A stretch of DNA of 64,000 nucleotides from Dimorphilus gyrociliatus (taxonomy: Eukaryota; Annelida; Polychaeta; Dinophilidae): the NCBI GenBank assembly GCA_904063045.1, contig CAJFCJ010000004.1, positions 1,543,713-1,607,712 of the forward strand, written 5' to 3'. Shown piece after piece: positions 1 through 25,144 of this stretch (positions are counted from its first letter, which is position 1; each line of letters begins with the position of its first letter). The position numbers and the translations under genes were made by a program. Under the pieces are notes generated by a model. That model saw only the letters and a list, made by a program, of their open reading frames with translations. It did not search any database and was not told where the DNA came from.

Positions 1-2656
1 TCGTTTCTTTTATTACTTGCATAAAACGGTCCAATATACACAGAGGACTTCTTTAACGGAGGTTAGGAATAGTAGGAATTTTCCTCTTTTCCCTCAATTT
101 AATTTATGCCTGTATTATGCATATTAACCTACATATATGTACGTACAAGCGTGAAATGCAAAAAGGATAGTAGCTCTTTTGCTCGCCCCCTCCTCCCCCC
201 CTCTCTCTCTCTCTCTCTTTTAGTCTACCGTTGAGGTTTGGTATAATCAACCAAGTGAGAAAATGTAATTTTTATCGGAGCGAGCCGAAATGTTTCGATG
301 ATTCGGAAGAGCATTTGGCTGCCTTAATCGCCTCTCACTCCGCATATTTTCCAAACAGGTGACCCTAATTTATAGCAGGAGCCTTTTTGCTTTCTCTTCC
401 AGATGTGTCCGTTAAATAAAAAAAATGGACGAGATAGATAGGTTTTTCCCGTTTATCCGTATCGTTGTATTCCTGTTTCAATTAGGAAAACAACGATTAC
501 CGACTTTGTGATTGTGTAATCAACGACAATTCGTAGGCCGTGAGAGGAAGTTGGAGTTGGTCAGAAAGATAACGCTTATCTGCTGACTCGGATGGACTCG
601 TTTCCGGTTTATATAGCTTTTAAATATAATCTATACGTACGTGTTTTTAGAAAGAAATGGGGGGAAGAGGGGCGGGCTATAAGAAAAAATAAGTTTTCTT
701 CACCGCCATTTTCAATCCGATTACGGCAAGCGATTAAGAAAGAAAAACGTTTAGCCTTAGCTACAATGCCCACAAATCGGAAATGTAAACTTTAGCGAGT
801 GTTGACCGTGTAGGGGTGAGACGTAAACAATAGTATAGTAGTAAGAGTATACAATATAAACGTTTCGTAGCTCATATAGTGTATTCGTTACCAACTTTTT
901 ACAATTAAGAAGCTTTAAAATTAATTAAATAATTCAATTATCTTGACAATTTCTCAAATTTCTCAAATTTTTCAAGTTTTTTTTCTCCATCCCTTTTTAA
1001 AATCATTATTTAACGACCTGAAGTTTTAGTTTTCTATTATTTCCCTAAGTCGCCGACTGATCCGAGAAAACAATCACGACCACACCGTTCGTAGCGCGAT
1101 TATACTGAGAGATCAATTTCAAACAAATGTGCTCGATCCAACGTCGAAATAGACTGCGAATGTAATCCAAACTGCCGTACACACTCGCCATTTGCATATC
1201 CATTGTGTGCCTGGCGGTCATTATGCAAATTAGCCTCAGCAATAACGCGTTCGTTGTACAAACAATATGTTGCACAAGGGGGAAAAAGGTGCGACAGATT
1301 AGAGTATGAAGGTTTTGTAGGCCTATAATAGTTTTAAATAAAAATAAGTTCAGTTGAATAAGCAATAATAACAATCCGTTTTGTTCGTATACACAGACGA
1401 AAGCCGAAAAGCCATTCTTCTCGGCCAACCACGAGCTCGACACATTGGTAAGTCTTGGTTATTCTATTAAATAGCTATACACAGTAGATCGATGAATGCA
1501 TTTAAGTATAGTATAGTTAAGGGTCTAGCCACTGTAGAATAGATATATATATTTTAAATAAAACTCATTTTAATGGCATTTAGATACATAATGCGTCTTA
1601 GTTGGTATTCGGTACAATGCGTTGAATATATTCAACCAACGTACATTCCCTATATATTATATAATATTATGCTATAGATAGAATAGTATACGGAAACATT
1701 GTCTAATTTCTTTTCTTATACAGTATAAACTGTGGTATTTAAATAAGACAGTGTTAAAAGAAAACCTATATAGGCCTAGACAGTATGTATTTTTAAATAG
1801 TTATATATATAGTATCTACCTATATACAAGTATATATATATATATATATATGTATTTATATATAGAAATTACATACATATATATATAATCTATATTATAC
1901 ATACATTTATACAGAGTATATATGTCTTTTACTGTATATAAAGTATATTGGCGCCGGGTTTATCGATCGGCCGATCAGGCGACCATGACGAAATATGACG
2001 TTCAGTAGTGAGAAAACACGGCGTCGAGAGGCGTTTTAGCGGGCGTCTAAAATGGATGAAAGCGGCGCTGGATGGCGAGTACTTGGGCGAAACTGCGTTG
2101 CAATGGCTCTAATCGTGTTACTGCCAGCTGCAATGCACATCACACAGCGCTAGTTTTCTATATAGTAGGCAATAGAGCGAACTTTATATTAAATACATAT
2201 AGAATACATATGTACATTCATTTTTACATTTTAACATTTTATACTAATAACCTATTCATAAAAATATCATTTATCATAGATTGTATACAGAGTTTAATAG
2301 AGCATACATGTACATGTGCACTTGTATGTCATATATTTAAGTCTATATAAATATAAACTTACATTCTCCATTCTATTAAAAATAGAAAGATACGTTTGTA
2401 TATATTTTCACCTTTTATTGACTATTCTATAAACTATACACACAATATCAGTAGAATAGTGTATATGTTGTTCACTAAACGCTCTCATAGGTGGTCTGTT
2501 TTCTTTTATGAACGGTTATTTTAAAGCATTGACGCAGGGTTAAATGTAAGTGTATACAAAATATAAAGGTATAATATCATTTATATTGAATAGTCAGCAT
2601 AAATAGCGTAGGATCTTTCTTAATTATTCAAAACGTTCTTTATATTTCTCTCGCAG
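1..2656 (+). other. Intronic sequence of the MEIS gene upstream of the first visible exon
   Basis: No exon was found here. The next MEIS exon (2657) begins in the middle of the conserved MEIS N-terminal domain, so earlier coding exons must lie outside the window and this stretch is most likely intron. It holds a CT run near 200-220, AT-rich repeats around 1800-1900, and a GC-balanced island near 1040-1260 with two perfect octamers (ATTTGCAT at 1190-1197, ATGCAAAT at 1223-1230). A second island lies near 1950-2140. These islands look more like regulatory DNA than coding DNA. Open frames here are short and resemble no protein I know. Confidence 0.6.
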
Positions 2657-16683
<14,027 letters not shown>

Positions 16684-18916
16684 CCCTGACGAAAAAAAGA
16701 AAAATGAACTATTACGTGTATAACTATATACATATAGCCGTGATATGTATATATTTATATGTATACATATAATCTATATTTATGTGTATATGCGTATATC
16801 CGTATATATGTATCCTTATATATGCATGTATATATATATATATTATATATAAATATAGATGCATATATATATATATATGAATTTGTGTATATACTAGGAC
16901 TGGTTCGACCGCTACTATAATTATTATGAATGTTATTATTATTATCATGATTATGATTATTATCATTATAATCTACTACTACTACTACTATACTTCTACT
17001 ATTATTATAATTATCTATATTCAGTATATGTATATATATATACTGCTAGTATATGTATATACATATATATGTATATATTTATGTACTGATAAAACGCTAG
17101 AGCACCGCGTCAAAAAACGAACGAAAAAACATAAAACAAAATTTTTTATTTTGTTTCAAATATGACTAGTCAGAAAAAAAATATGATGGTCTTGATTTTT
17201 TTTTAAAAAAACAAAGCAAACAAGGAAAGCAAAATATAAAAAAAAAAGAAAAAGAAAAAGAAGGCCTTTTTGTCAAGAATCGTTGTTGCTCACGCGAAAT
17301 GTGTACAAAAGAATAATTTGTATATATTATAAGCATTATATACATCTATATAAATATATATATATAAAAACAATATATATATATATATATATCAATTATG
17401 TAATATTTAATGTAATGTACACGGTTTAAGAAAAACGATGAGAAAAGAAAAAACTTTCTGCTTTTTCGATCGCATTAAGCTCAATGACGCCGACGCCGCA
17501 CGCAGCAAACTGCACTCAGTCGAGTGACGCCTTGAGCCTTTCACGCGCCAACACCAAGCGAGCGAAAACTAATGTCCTTTAGACGCCTTAGGCGTCTTTC
17601 GAGCGTTGAGTGGCACGACGCTAAAACGGATAAGACAAGTAACGCCTTTTCGCGCCCTCTTCTAGAATTGAATGCGAGCTATTGATTTAATGCGTATCCG
17701 CCCAAGTCGGCTGCAAAAAATAATCAAAATGGGTCAAGCATAAACCTTCGCGTCTCTATGTTGCCGTAGGCATAAACTATATATACTATACGCACTGCTG
17801 CTCCTCCTTATCGGCACTCCGCCGACTCGCTTCACGGATTGTCCGTGATACGCGTTTTATCTTTCCTTCTTATTTCCCGCTACTGAAATGCAGTGGATTT
17901 TTCGCACGCTACGCGCACGTTCGTTACGCAACATTACGTGTCAACAGCCTTAGGCCTCTATTGGAATAATTAGCTGGAACGCTTTGAACTTTTTCAAGTT
18001 GTATAAAAATAGAAAGAAATGCGGGCTTTAAGCGAAAAGGTAATTGATCAAGATTCTTTTCTTTCCCTTGCCCCCTCCTCTTTCTAAAATTATCTTTCTA
18101 ATGGCCGACTCGGCCGCATCGATTATCTCGACTGTATCAAGCTAATGCTCGTGTGTATCCCGCTTTTTGTCCAATCTCTGACAGATATTTCCAAACTACG
18201 TAATTACCGTAATTACTTCTAATGCTTTTTTGGCGAGCTACGCATGTTTAGCAAGCAATGAGCGGCAACAGGCTCAGCTTTTTTTCCTTAATCATTTTTT
18301 ACTGTTCCGTCTCTCAGTCTCTTTCTTTCTTTCTCTCTTTCTCTCTTTCTTTCTTTCTCTCCATCTCTCTTTGGTCTTTCCTCCCAGTTTTATACACAGT
18401 ATATATATATATTCTCGATTTTATTCTATATAGAAAATTCGCAGAATATATATATATTACTTATAAGCTTTATATATACTAATATATATTTATCTATATA
18501 TATATATTAACGAACGCCACTGTATAGAAAGCCTACATAAATGATAGGAAATATCATTTTCCCACTCGCCTCCCAACATAAACACTGGCAGCAGCCTCGC
18601 CAGCTTATACAAAACAAACAATTAATCGCGAAAAACGCGAGAAATTGATAGCCTACTTTTATTTCAACGTTGACGGTTGAGGCGAATGTCTCTGTCGTCA
18701 CTCCAACACGAATATATCCATGTAATAGTAAAAAGACAGAGACAGATGGCGACACTTGACGGAAAATTTGTATTAAAGAATGAAAAAAAATAAACATTAA
18801 ATCACTGTAACTGTCTGCGAAACGTTTTTAAAAATTATTTTCCTTCTTTGTTTTTTTTAAAAAAAAGAATTATAAAAGACTGTTTTTGGATTTGTATTTC
18901 GGTTCCGTCTTCTACC
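16684..18916. other. MEIS 3' UTR and intergenic region
   Basis: Directly after the MEIS stop is AT- and ATT-rich sequence, probably 3' UTR, to roughly 17.4 kb. At 17460-18010 the composition changes to a GC-balanced island with five GACGCC/GGCGTC hexamers in 111 bp, including a 7-bp-arm hairpin at 17582-17596. A CTTT/CT-rich run occupies about 18310-18362. An AGATGGCGA motif lies at 18744-18752. No gene recognised. Confidence 0.45.
18310..18362. repeat. CTTT/CT pyrimidine repeat
   Basis: Alternating CTTT and CT units downstream of MEIS. Confidence 0.8.
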
Positions 18917-19357
18917 CTATGCAGTTTCATTTTGGGGATATTCTTGAATTTTTGTAAATATTTTCTCGCGGAATAGTTTGAACTCTTCCTCCTGAAGAAG
19001 CTCATCATCGACTATTCGATCCGCAACTTCGATTACCAAATGAGCTATTTCGGTTTCCAGTTGGTCGATCATTTCGACGTCAAGCGATTCTTCTGATTTG
19101 ATGGCGTCGATCTTAACGAGTTTTGCTAAAAGGAATGTCGTGAAAGATTTGAAAAGTTCGTGTTCACGCCGTAGGGCAAGCATTATTTTCTGTAAAGCTT
19201 CCATTTCCTCATCTTCAACGATGTCTCCTTCATTTTTCTTGGCATCCTCCTTTTCCTGGTCGCTGAATGACGATTCTTTATAGTCATTACTTTCTTTCTG
19301 CTCCATCATCAGTTTCTCTTCAAATTCCTCTGTAAGTCCTTCGTTAATACCAGCCAT
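18917..19357 (-). CDS. Unrecognised acidic, helix-rich protein, 146 aa
   Basis: A single uninterrupted ATG-to-stop frame. The first ~50 residues are strongly acidic and low in complexity (many Glu, Asp, Lys, Ser). The rest looks alpha-helical, with heptad-like spacing of Leu/Ile/Val (for example EMEALQKIMLALRREHELFK and IAHLVIEVADRIVDDELLQE), so a coiled coil is plausible. No signal peptide or membrane segment. It is divergent from the CXorf65-like gene, with 317 bp between start codons, so the promoter is probably shared. I do not recognise the family. The length, acid-rich composition and promoter position argue that it is real. Confidence 0.6.
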   Translation of the reverse strand: MAGINEGLTEEFEEKLMMEQKESNDYKESSFSDQEKEDAKKNEGDIVEDEEMEALQKIMLALRREHELFKSFTTFLLAKLVKIDAIKSEESLDVEMIDQLETEIAHLVIEVADRIVDDELLQEEEFKLFREKIFTKIQEYPQNETA

Positions 19358-19674
19358 TTATTTTCCTTACAAAGAAGTCTTTTCCAATGAATAATTTAAA
19401 ACTTCGAATCTACGTCACATATCGTAAAGTTTGTTATTATAAAAATAATTGTCGGTTATAAATTTCATAGGCATAGCCAAGGTTTTTTTTTAGCAACAAC
19501 CTGCGCCATCTATCGTATTTCAAATCAACAAGTGTCGGCTAGTATTGATAAGTAATCGGGTCCCGCTTTTTGATCGGCCAATCGATCGGATCTCACTACG
19601 TCTGTACACGCTCATTTTCTGGCTGGTAACGACTTTTAAATGGTCAGTTCGGCGGCAACTTTCACCCGTAAAAC
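19358..19674. promoter_or_regulatory. Bidirectional promoter region with a GCGCCATCTATCG site
   Basis: The 317 bp between two divergent start codons contains GCGCCATCTATCG at 19503-19515. The identical 13-mer recurs at 45805-45817. It contains the core of the CTCF-type motif (AGATGGCGC on the other strand). Promoter function is inferred from position. Confidence 0.45.
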
Positions 19675-20692
19675 ATGTTCATACTAATTAAATACGGAGC
19701 TAATGAGACTTTACTCTGTAATCCGACCTGCGCGGTCGTTAATTTACTAAACAGTATTAAGAGAAGATCTGGACATGCTGATTTAACTATTGACGTTGCC
19801 GACGAGACTGGTATGTATTTATTTTTTTATTAGTAATAATTATCGTTCAGTGTAAAACTCTTAGTAACTACTTTAAGTGTTAGTTAAACGAAGAAAGGAA
19901 TGTTTTCCAACGTAATATTTATAGATCAATCATTGATAAGCTATCAGGATTCTGTCAAAAGGGCGACGACGGTAGCTCGATTAGTAAGAAATATTAAAGA
20001 AGGGGAAGAAATAAAGTTTTAACACTTCTGTATTCTGGCTCGGTGAATAATCGATGTTCAATAACGACAGCGCGATAAAAAAAATAACTATAAAAAAGAA
20101 AAAAACCATTCTCGGTATATTTACCGATTTGTTTACGGGTGTAAGGGCAACAACGGGTAAAAAAAGCTAAAAAAGAAAGCGACGCTTTGTTTACTTTTGG
20201 GTGAGGGGAAGGGATTCCCGAGTAAAATAAGCACTTCCAAGGAGTGTAAACATTATTAATACTTGTTCTCGCCCTCTTGTGCTTTTTTTACACTACTATT
20301 TTACATTTATAAAGACGATTCGTCTATTCACAAAAATAAACATTTTCTTATTGAGTTACACATACATGATTATAACGATAACAGGTTTAGTCAAGGAGTT
20401 AGACGCTCACAAATACGATTACGCGTACAAGCATTTAGGAACCGAGGGAACGTACGTTCTTATGGAAAAACAAATGGTTTTCGTCGATGAACATCCCCAG
20501 TGCGCTTATGTTCCATTATTGGATGAGCCTACAAAAATATTCCCTTCATTTAATGTTCGTGTGCCAAATATGGAAAAGAAGAAGAAGAAGCCTACAACTA
20601 AGAGTCCATCACCGGCTGGGATGAAAGGAATCAGAAGTAAAAAAGGTCTAACAACAGGAGGAACAAGTCGAGCTCCGTCAAGAAAAAGATGA
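19675..20692 (+). CDS. CXorf65-like protein (ubiquitin-like N-terminal fold), 147 aa
   Basis: Two exons, 19675..19810 and 20385..20692, joined in phase 1. The start MFILIKYGANETLLCNPTCA and the following VVNLLNSIKRRSGH and TIDVADETG match the pattern I recall for the vertebrate CXorf65 family (MFI-IKHG, N-C-VV-LL--IRRK-G, IDLCDETG). The segment KHLGTEGTYVLMEKQ corresponds to the family's next conserved block. The C-terminal tail is Lys/Ser/Pro-rich and basic. Molecular function is not established for the family. The 574-nt intron is long for this gene-dense part and contains a phase-compatible alternative last exon at 19925..20022. Confidence 0.75.
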
Positions 20693-20769
20693 ACATTTTT
20701 CCTGTCTTTCTTTTTTATTAATTTATCTAGAAACATTTTTCTGCATTCGATATTTTTTATACTCTACTG

Positions 20770-22602
20770 CTAAGAAGGCTGAACAAATTCAGTAGGAAAT
20801 TCGTCCATGATCTGTATGCCCTTCTCGTCTTGAAAGTTTAAATCATCAATATAGCCGAACCAGTAAATGACCAAGCCAGAGCCGAATCTAATGGGAAAAT
20901 AAAAGCGAATATTTCTTCTTTATATCTTTATTTATTACATTCGCTCCCTATGGATTTTCCTTACCTATTCCAATAACTCCACAATTGCTCTTTAAGATAA
21001 GTTTTATGGCATTCTTCGTCGGCAAACAGCGCCTTGCTTTCGATCCAATTAACCACTTTACCATTTACTCCTGCAGATGGCGTCAAAGATATACGTATTC
21101 GTGTACAAAATAATTTTTATATGAATTTTGTTTTGATAACACTTTTAACAAACCAATTGGTACTTCGAGCTTAATATCCGGAGTTTTATCATAACCATCT
21201 TTTCGTAATACATTCTCATCTAATAAAACGTAAAAACATTTCAGAATTGAAAAAAAAGACTTGTTCTAGACACTTTTTAACCAACCTAAAAACGCGATAT
21301 TACTCTCTCTTAGTTTCTTTTTTAAAAATGTCTCATATTCTTCTCCAACCGATGTGCAAAGCAGGCAGTTAAGGATTCTTATATTAAATAAATTAATGAT
21401 AGATTATACATATACATATATATACCGGAAGAATAATTACGATTTGCAATTAGTAAATAGAGCTAGTTGGAAATAACTGGAAAAAGTTAATTAAAAAGGA
21501 TATCTTTTGATAACACAAGCACTTGGACTGTAGAAACGATCTACGGTTAGACAGATACTAATTTCCGCAGCCAATCTTCCGTCGTCAATTAAATTCGTGT
21601 CCCTCACCCACGCGTTAACTTCCTTTTTCGGCACTAAATAGAAAAAGGCTTGCTCTAAGAGGATCAAATTAAGAAATTCTTAATTTTTTTTATCTAACAC
21701 TGTTCGTCGGTTCGTTTCCTTCTTAAGTACTCCTCGATAATGATCTTTGCCAAAAGAGTGGGGGAAATAGCTATCTGTATATATATTCCAAAATGAAATG
21801 AGACGAAAAAGAAAAATAAGATATATCTAAGATTCGGAAAAGGGAATTCTATCAATTCGGAATAATCAACATACTTCAGCTGAAAGACTCAGAATTACTC
21901 CTCTTTCACCAGTAGATATTCGTCTTTCATATCTGAAAATATATATCTGACAATAAGTACAAATATAAAAATAAGACATTTATTATATATCAAGTGTCGT
22001 TTTATTTGCGGGAGAACTAAAGTTTAATCGCTAACTTTTATAATATGTTTTTAAATTTTAGTTATAGGCAAAATATTCGTGACATTCAATCCATGTTTTT
22101 AACAAATAATCCTTCTAATATATATCTTTCACTAGTAACAAAGAGAATAACATTCTCGGAATCTTTCAGTCCAACTAACCTCATTATTTGTTAAATCAAC
22201 AGATTAATTTTTTTTGTTAAAAGAAAGAGTAAACATACGTTTCGAATAAGGTATTTGATTCTCTTGAGTGTTTCCACAATGTAGCCTTTGCTCTTCTCTG
22301 CAATAAAAGTGAATGCAATATATTAAACAAAGAAAAAAAAAAAGGTCATATTAACAAGGTCGTTTACGTCTGTAACTAATTACCTGATTTAGTTGATCGG
22401 CAATACTATAAAGTGTTTCCTCTTTAGTCCTATTCAACATAAAAAAATAATAACGGTATCGATATAAACAACCCATAATTAGATCAATTGTATTGACAAA
22501 CCCGGCAAACTTCTCGGTTAATTCTCTAAGATATTCAATTGTAATGGGTAGCTTTCTATTTTGTAGGCAATTTATTATTTCTTTGTACAGAGTTAATTTC
22601 AT
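20770..22602 (-). CDS. CDIN1: CDIN1 (C15orf41) homologue, CDAN1-interacting nuclease 1
   Basis: About nine short exons on the minus strand, from ATG at 22602 to TAG at 20770. Clear exons: 22384..22602 ([20 protein letters not shown] start), 22239..22297, 21875..21932, ~21701..21774, ~21520..21633, 21286..21377, 21154..21219, 20965..21070 and 20770..20888. The blocks [50 protein letters not shown] and the DEFPTEF tail follow the C-terminal half of vertebrate CDIN1 in order. That half is a PD-(D/E)XK-type nuclease-like domain: the D of TPD and E-x-K of WIESK are the expected acidic/lysine residues. CDIN1 partners codanin-1 and is linked to erythroid disease in humans. The junctions either side of the ~21520..21633 exon do not close in phase by hand, so those boundaries are provisional. 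Confidence 0.88.
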
Positions 22603-23184
22603 TATTCTCTCTAAATGAAAATAGGAGAGTATAAACGTATAAAAATGAGAATAAATCATAGAAAATTTGGCTGACCATTAGTAACTTTTTGTTCAAAATT
22701 AAGGTTGGAAATATATACCGGAAGTACATTTAAGATGCTAGACAACAAGTCCTGCGCTTAATCAACACTAATGCAATTTCCTTAATGAAAACAAATGCAC
22801 CACATGAACCGAATAGGAAGGTAAGACATTAATCATACACAAATGCACTACATAAATAACTAATTGGTAAAAAACAAAGAATAACATAAGTTAATATTCC
22901 CATAAAAATTCCCATAAAGAATATAAAAAATTAGTCTTAAAACCACTTTAAATACTCTAAACAAATAAATTACGTAAAAGCAAACATAGAATATAAGTCA
23001 CGGAGTTCATGGACACAATTTTAGTTATGAATAAATATTGATAATATGCTATTGCTGTTATAGCAATATATTAAGGGATTGGTGCTGCCATCCATCGTTG
23101 TAGTATTCAACTATCATATAAAAAGGATGCAAACCTTATTTGGAGCTTAAACGTTGTCCGGTTAAACATTAACAAGTAAAAAAA
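22603..23184. other. Intergenic, divergent promoter space
   Basis: AT-rich sequence between the divergent CDIN1 and cysteine-rich precursor genes. A TGCCATCCATCG motif lies at 23086-23097, about 90 bp upstream of the + strand start. No gene seen. Confidence 0.45.
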
Positions 23185-23753
23185 ATGAAACAATTTCAAT
23201 TAATATTTGTAAGTAAAAAGAAAAATTAATCAATTAATATAAATGTATTATTTTTTTAAAAAATCCTGATTTAATTCATATTTTTCTAATTTTTTCTATT
23301 AATAATTTTTTATCCTAGCATATAATTATAACTTTTGAATGAATAATTGATTAAACCCTAATTAATGGCTAATTTTCCACCTTTTTCATCCTATTTCCTA
23401 AATAGCCTGTTAAGCCGATTCTATCTTTCCGGTTGGCTCTATTTCTCTTTGGAATCTCATATCTTCTACTAGCTACACCGGTTGAGGCGAGATCTACTCA
23501 TTTATCTGATTCAATTGATAGAATCTCCTCTTTGATTCGAAGCGGAGAGCGTCGAAAGAAAAGTGAAGGTGTTGTATGTTCTTCTGAGGAGAGCGCTGCT
23601 TACTGCGATTACTGCTCATGGCACTTTCCAAGTGGTCAAAGTTTTATGTATAATTATTGCTGTGAAAATTTTTATCGAAATCCGGATGCTGTTCGTCCGT
23701 CCTGCGACGACGCTATAGAGAATACTGGGAAGAAACGACTTTCATGGTATTAA
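23185..23753 (+). CDS. Secreted six-cysteine prohormone-like peptide, 123 aa
   Basis: Exon 1 (23185..23208) encodes MKQFQLIF and ends at a strong GTAAGT donor. Exon 2 (23406..23753) joins in phase 0 and supplies a hydrophobic core LALFLFGISYLLLATPVEA, read as a signal peptide ending near Ala-Arg. After a dibasic site (GERRKK) the mature part has cysteines spaced C-x8-C-x2-C-x14-CC-x13-C, six in all, consistent with three disulfides. A GKKR site near the end could give an amidated C terminus, leaving the short tail LSWY. Length, leader, dibasic sites and cysteine framework point to a secreted peptide hormone or neuropeptide. I do not recognise the family. It is not an obvious insulin: the CC-x3-C A-chain motif is missing. 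Confidence 0.65.
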
Positions 23754-25055
23754 ACATTACAGAGTTGAATAAAAGAATTAGTGTGTATCGTCTCTCTCTT
23801 ATTTTGAATCAAGATGTTATCTCAGAAAACAAAAACAGATAAAAATTAGTCTTTCATCGAGCTTTTTAAAATAATAAATGAATTTTTTTTTTTCATTTTT
23901 TCATAATTTTTTAGAGAGAAAACCAAACAAAAATTCCTTAGAAAACCATACAAAAAATAACAATAAAGTATATCAAGAATCGTTTCGTTTCCTGAAGGAC
24001 AACAATATAAGAAGACACTAAATGTAGCGAAAAGTAGTGATAGTCAATGTCTTACTGCTACTTTTTATTCAAATTCCTTCCCCTTTTTTGTGGTTCTTTT
24101 TGTTTTCAAATATGAATCTAATACTAGTTGTCCAATAAGTAAACCAGACAGTCCATTCCTACATATTATTATTATCCAATTCTTTGTTTTGAATAGATAG
24201 ACTATATTGTGCTGAATAATCCATAAGCATCTCTCAAAGTAGCATTTTATGAATCTATTTTTAGAATTGTCATTAACTTTTGCGTGGCTGAATGATTAAC
24301 TAAAAACTAAAATTATTGAATAAGAGTTGGCCCGTACTTGACCTATCTAAATATTTCCGTTTGCCCGTGACTACACTATTAAACAATAAACATGGTCATC
24401 ATACTCAAGTTACTCTAATTATTAATAGAAAATGATAGCAAATGGAACTTCATTGAATTTTTACTACCGCTAAAATGCTTTTAAATTGAAAATAGATGCC
24501 TTTTATGTTGTTTAATAACAATTCTCTGTAATTATTTTTTAACTCTTAAATGGTTGGTGAGCAACCAGTAATGGCTCAACGCCTGATGGTAGATTATAAT
24601 CAGATTTTAAACTCATTATTATGAGACATAGTTCTTTTTTATCTGTGACTTGAATTCTTATTGCCTACTAATTTGCCAGTGTAGAGAAAAACAGACTAAT
24701 TATACAGAATATGCAGTTAATAGCAAATCGTATTAAACTTCTAGAAAATTCTCTGACAGAGTAAGTCTTTTACAGAACCGAATAACCTTGAATGTTCTGC
24801 TTAACGAGTAAGCAACTTAAGAACCTCTAGGGTTTAATTAATCACTTCCGAAGAACATCTCATACCATTGTTTCATTTACATCGAGTGATAAACGATCTT
24901 AAGTATATATTTTCTATGAAATAATTTAATTATTACCTTCGTGTATATATCAACAACCCTAAAGACGCTCTTTGAGCATCAAATCATATTGTTGACAGGG
25001 AAATTAAACATGCCAATTCTTTGTACGTTAAAAAGCGGGAAAATCCGAAAAAATG
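23754..25055. other. AT-rich intergenic region
   Basis: About 1.3 kb between the cysteine-rich precursor gene and the BRMS1L promoter. No open frame with coding character, RNA gene or tandem repeat was seen. Confidence 0.5.
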
Positions 25056-25115
25056 TGACGTCATTACAAATGTGTTTCGTGCGCATGCGCGGTAGCTAGA
25101 AATATCCACTTCCGG
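25056..25115 (+). promoter_or_regulatory. BRMS1L core promoter: CRE, NRF1 and ETS sites
   Basis: Within 90 bp upstream of the start codon lie a perfect CRE palindrome TGACGTCA (25056-25063), a perfect NRF1 palindrome GCGCATGCGC (25081-25090) and an ETS site ACTTCCGG (25108-25115). These are classic TATA-less housekeeping promoter elements in animals; actual use is inferred. Confidence 0.6.
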
Positions 25116-25144
25116 TTTTTGTTGTAAATAACATCCACCCAACA

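Noticed and set aside
1045-1443. 132-codon minus-strand open frame
   Set aside because: Lies in a probable regulatory island of a MEIS intron and has no recognisable motifs.
16724-17165. Ile/Tyr-rich frames on both strands after MEIS
   Set aside because: Translation of ATT/AT repeats in the probable 3' UTR.
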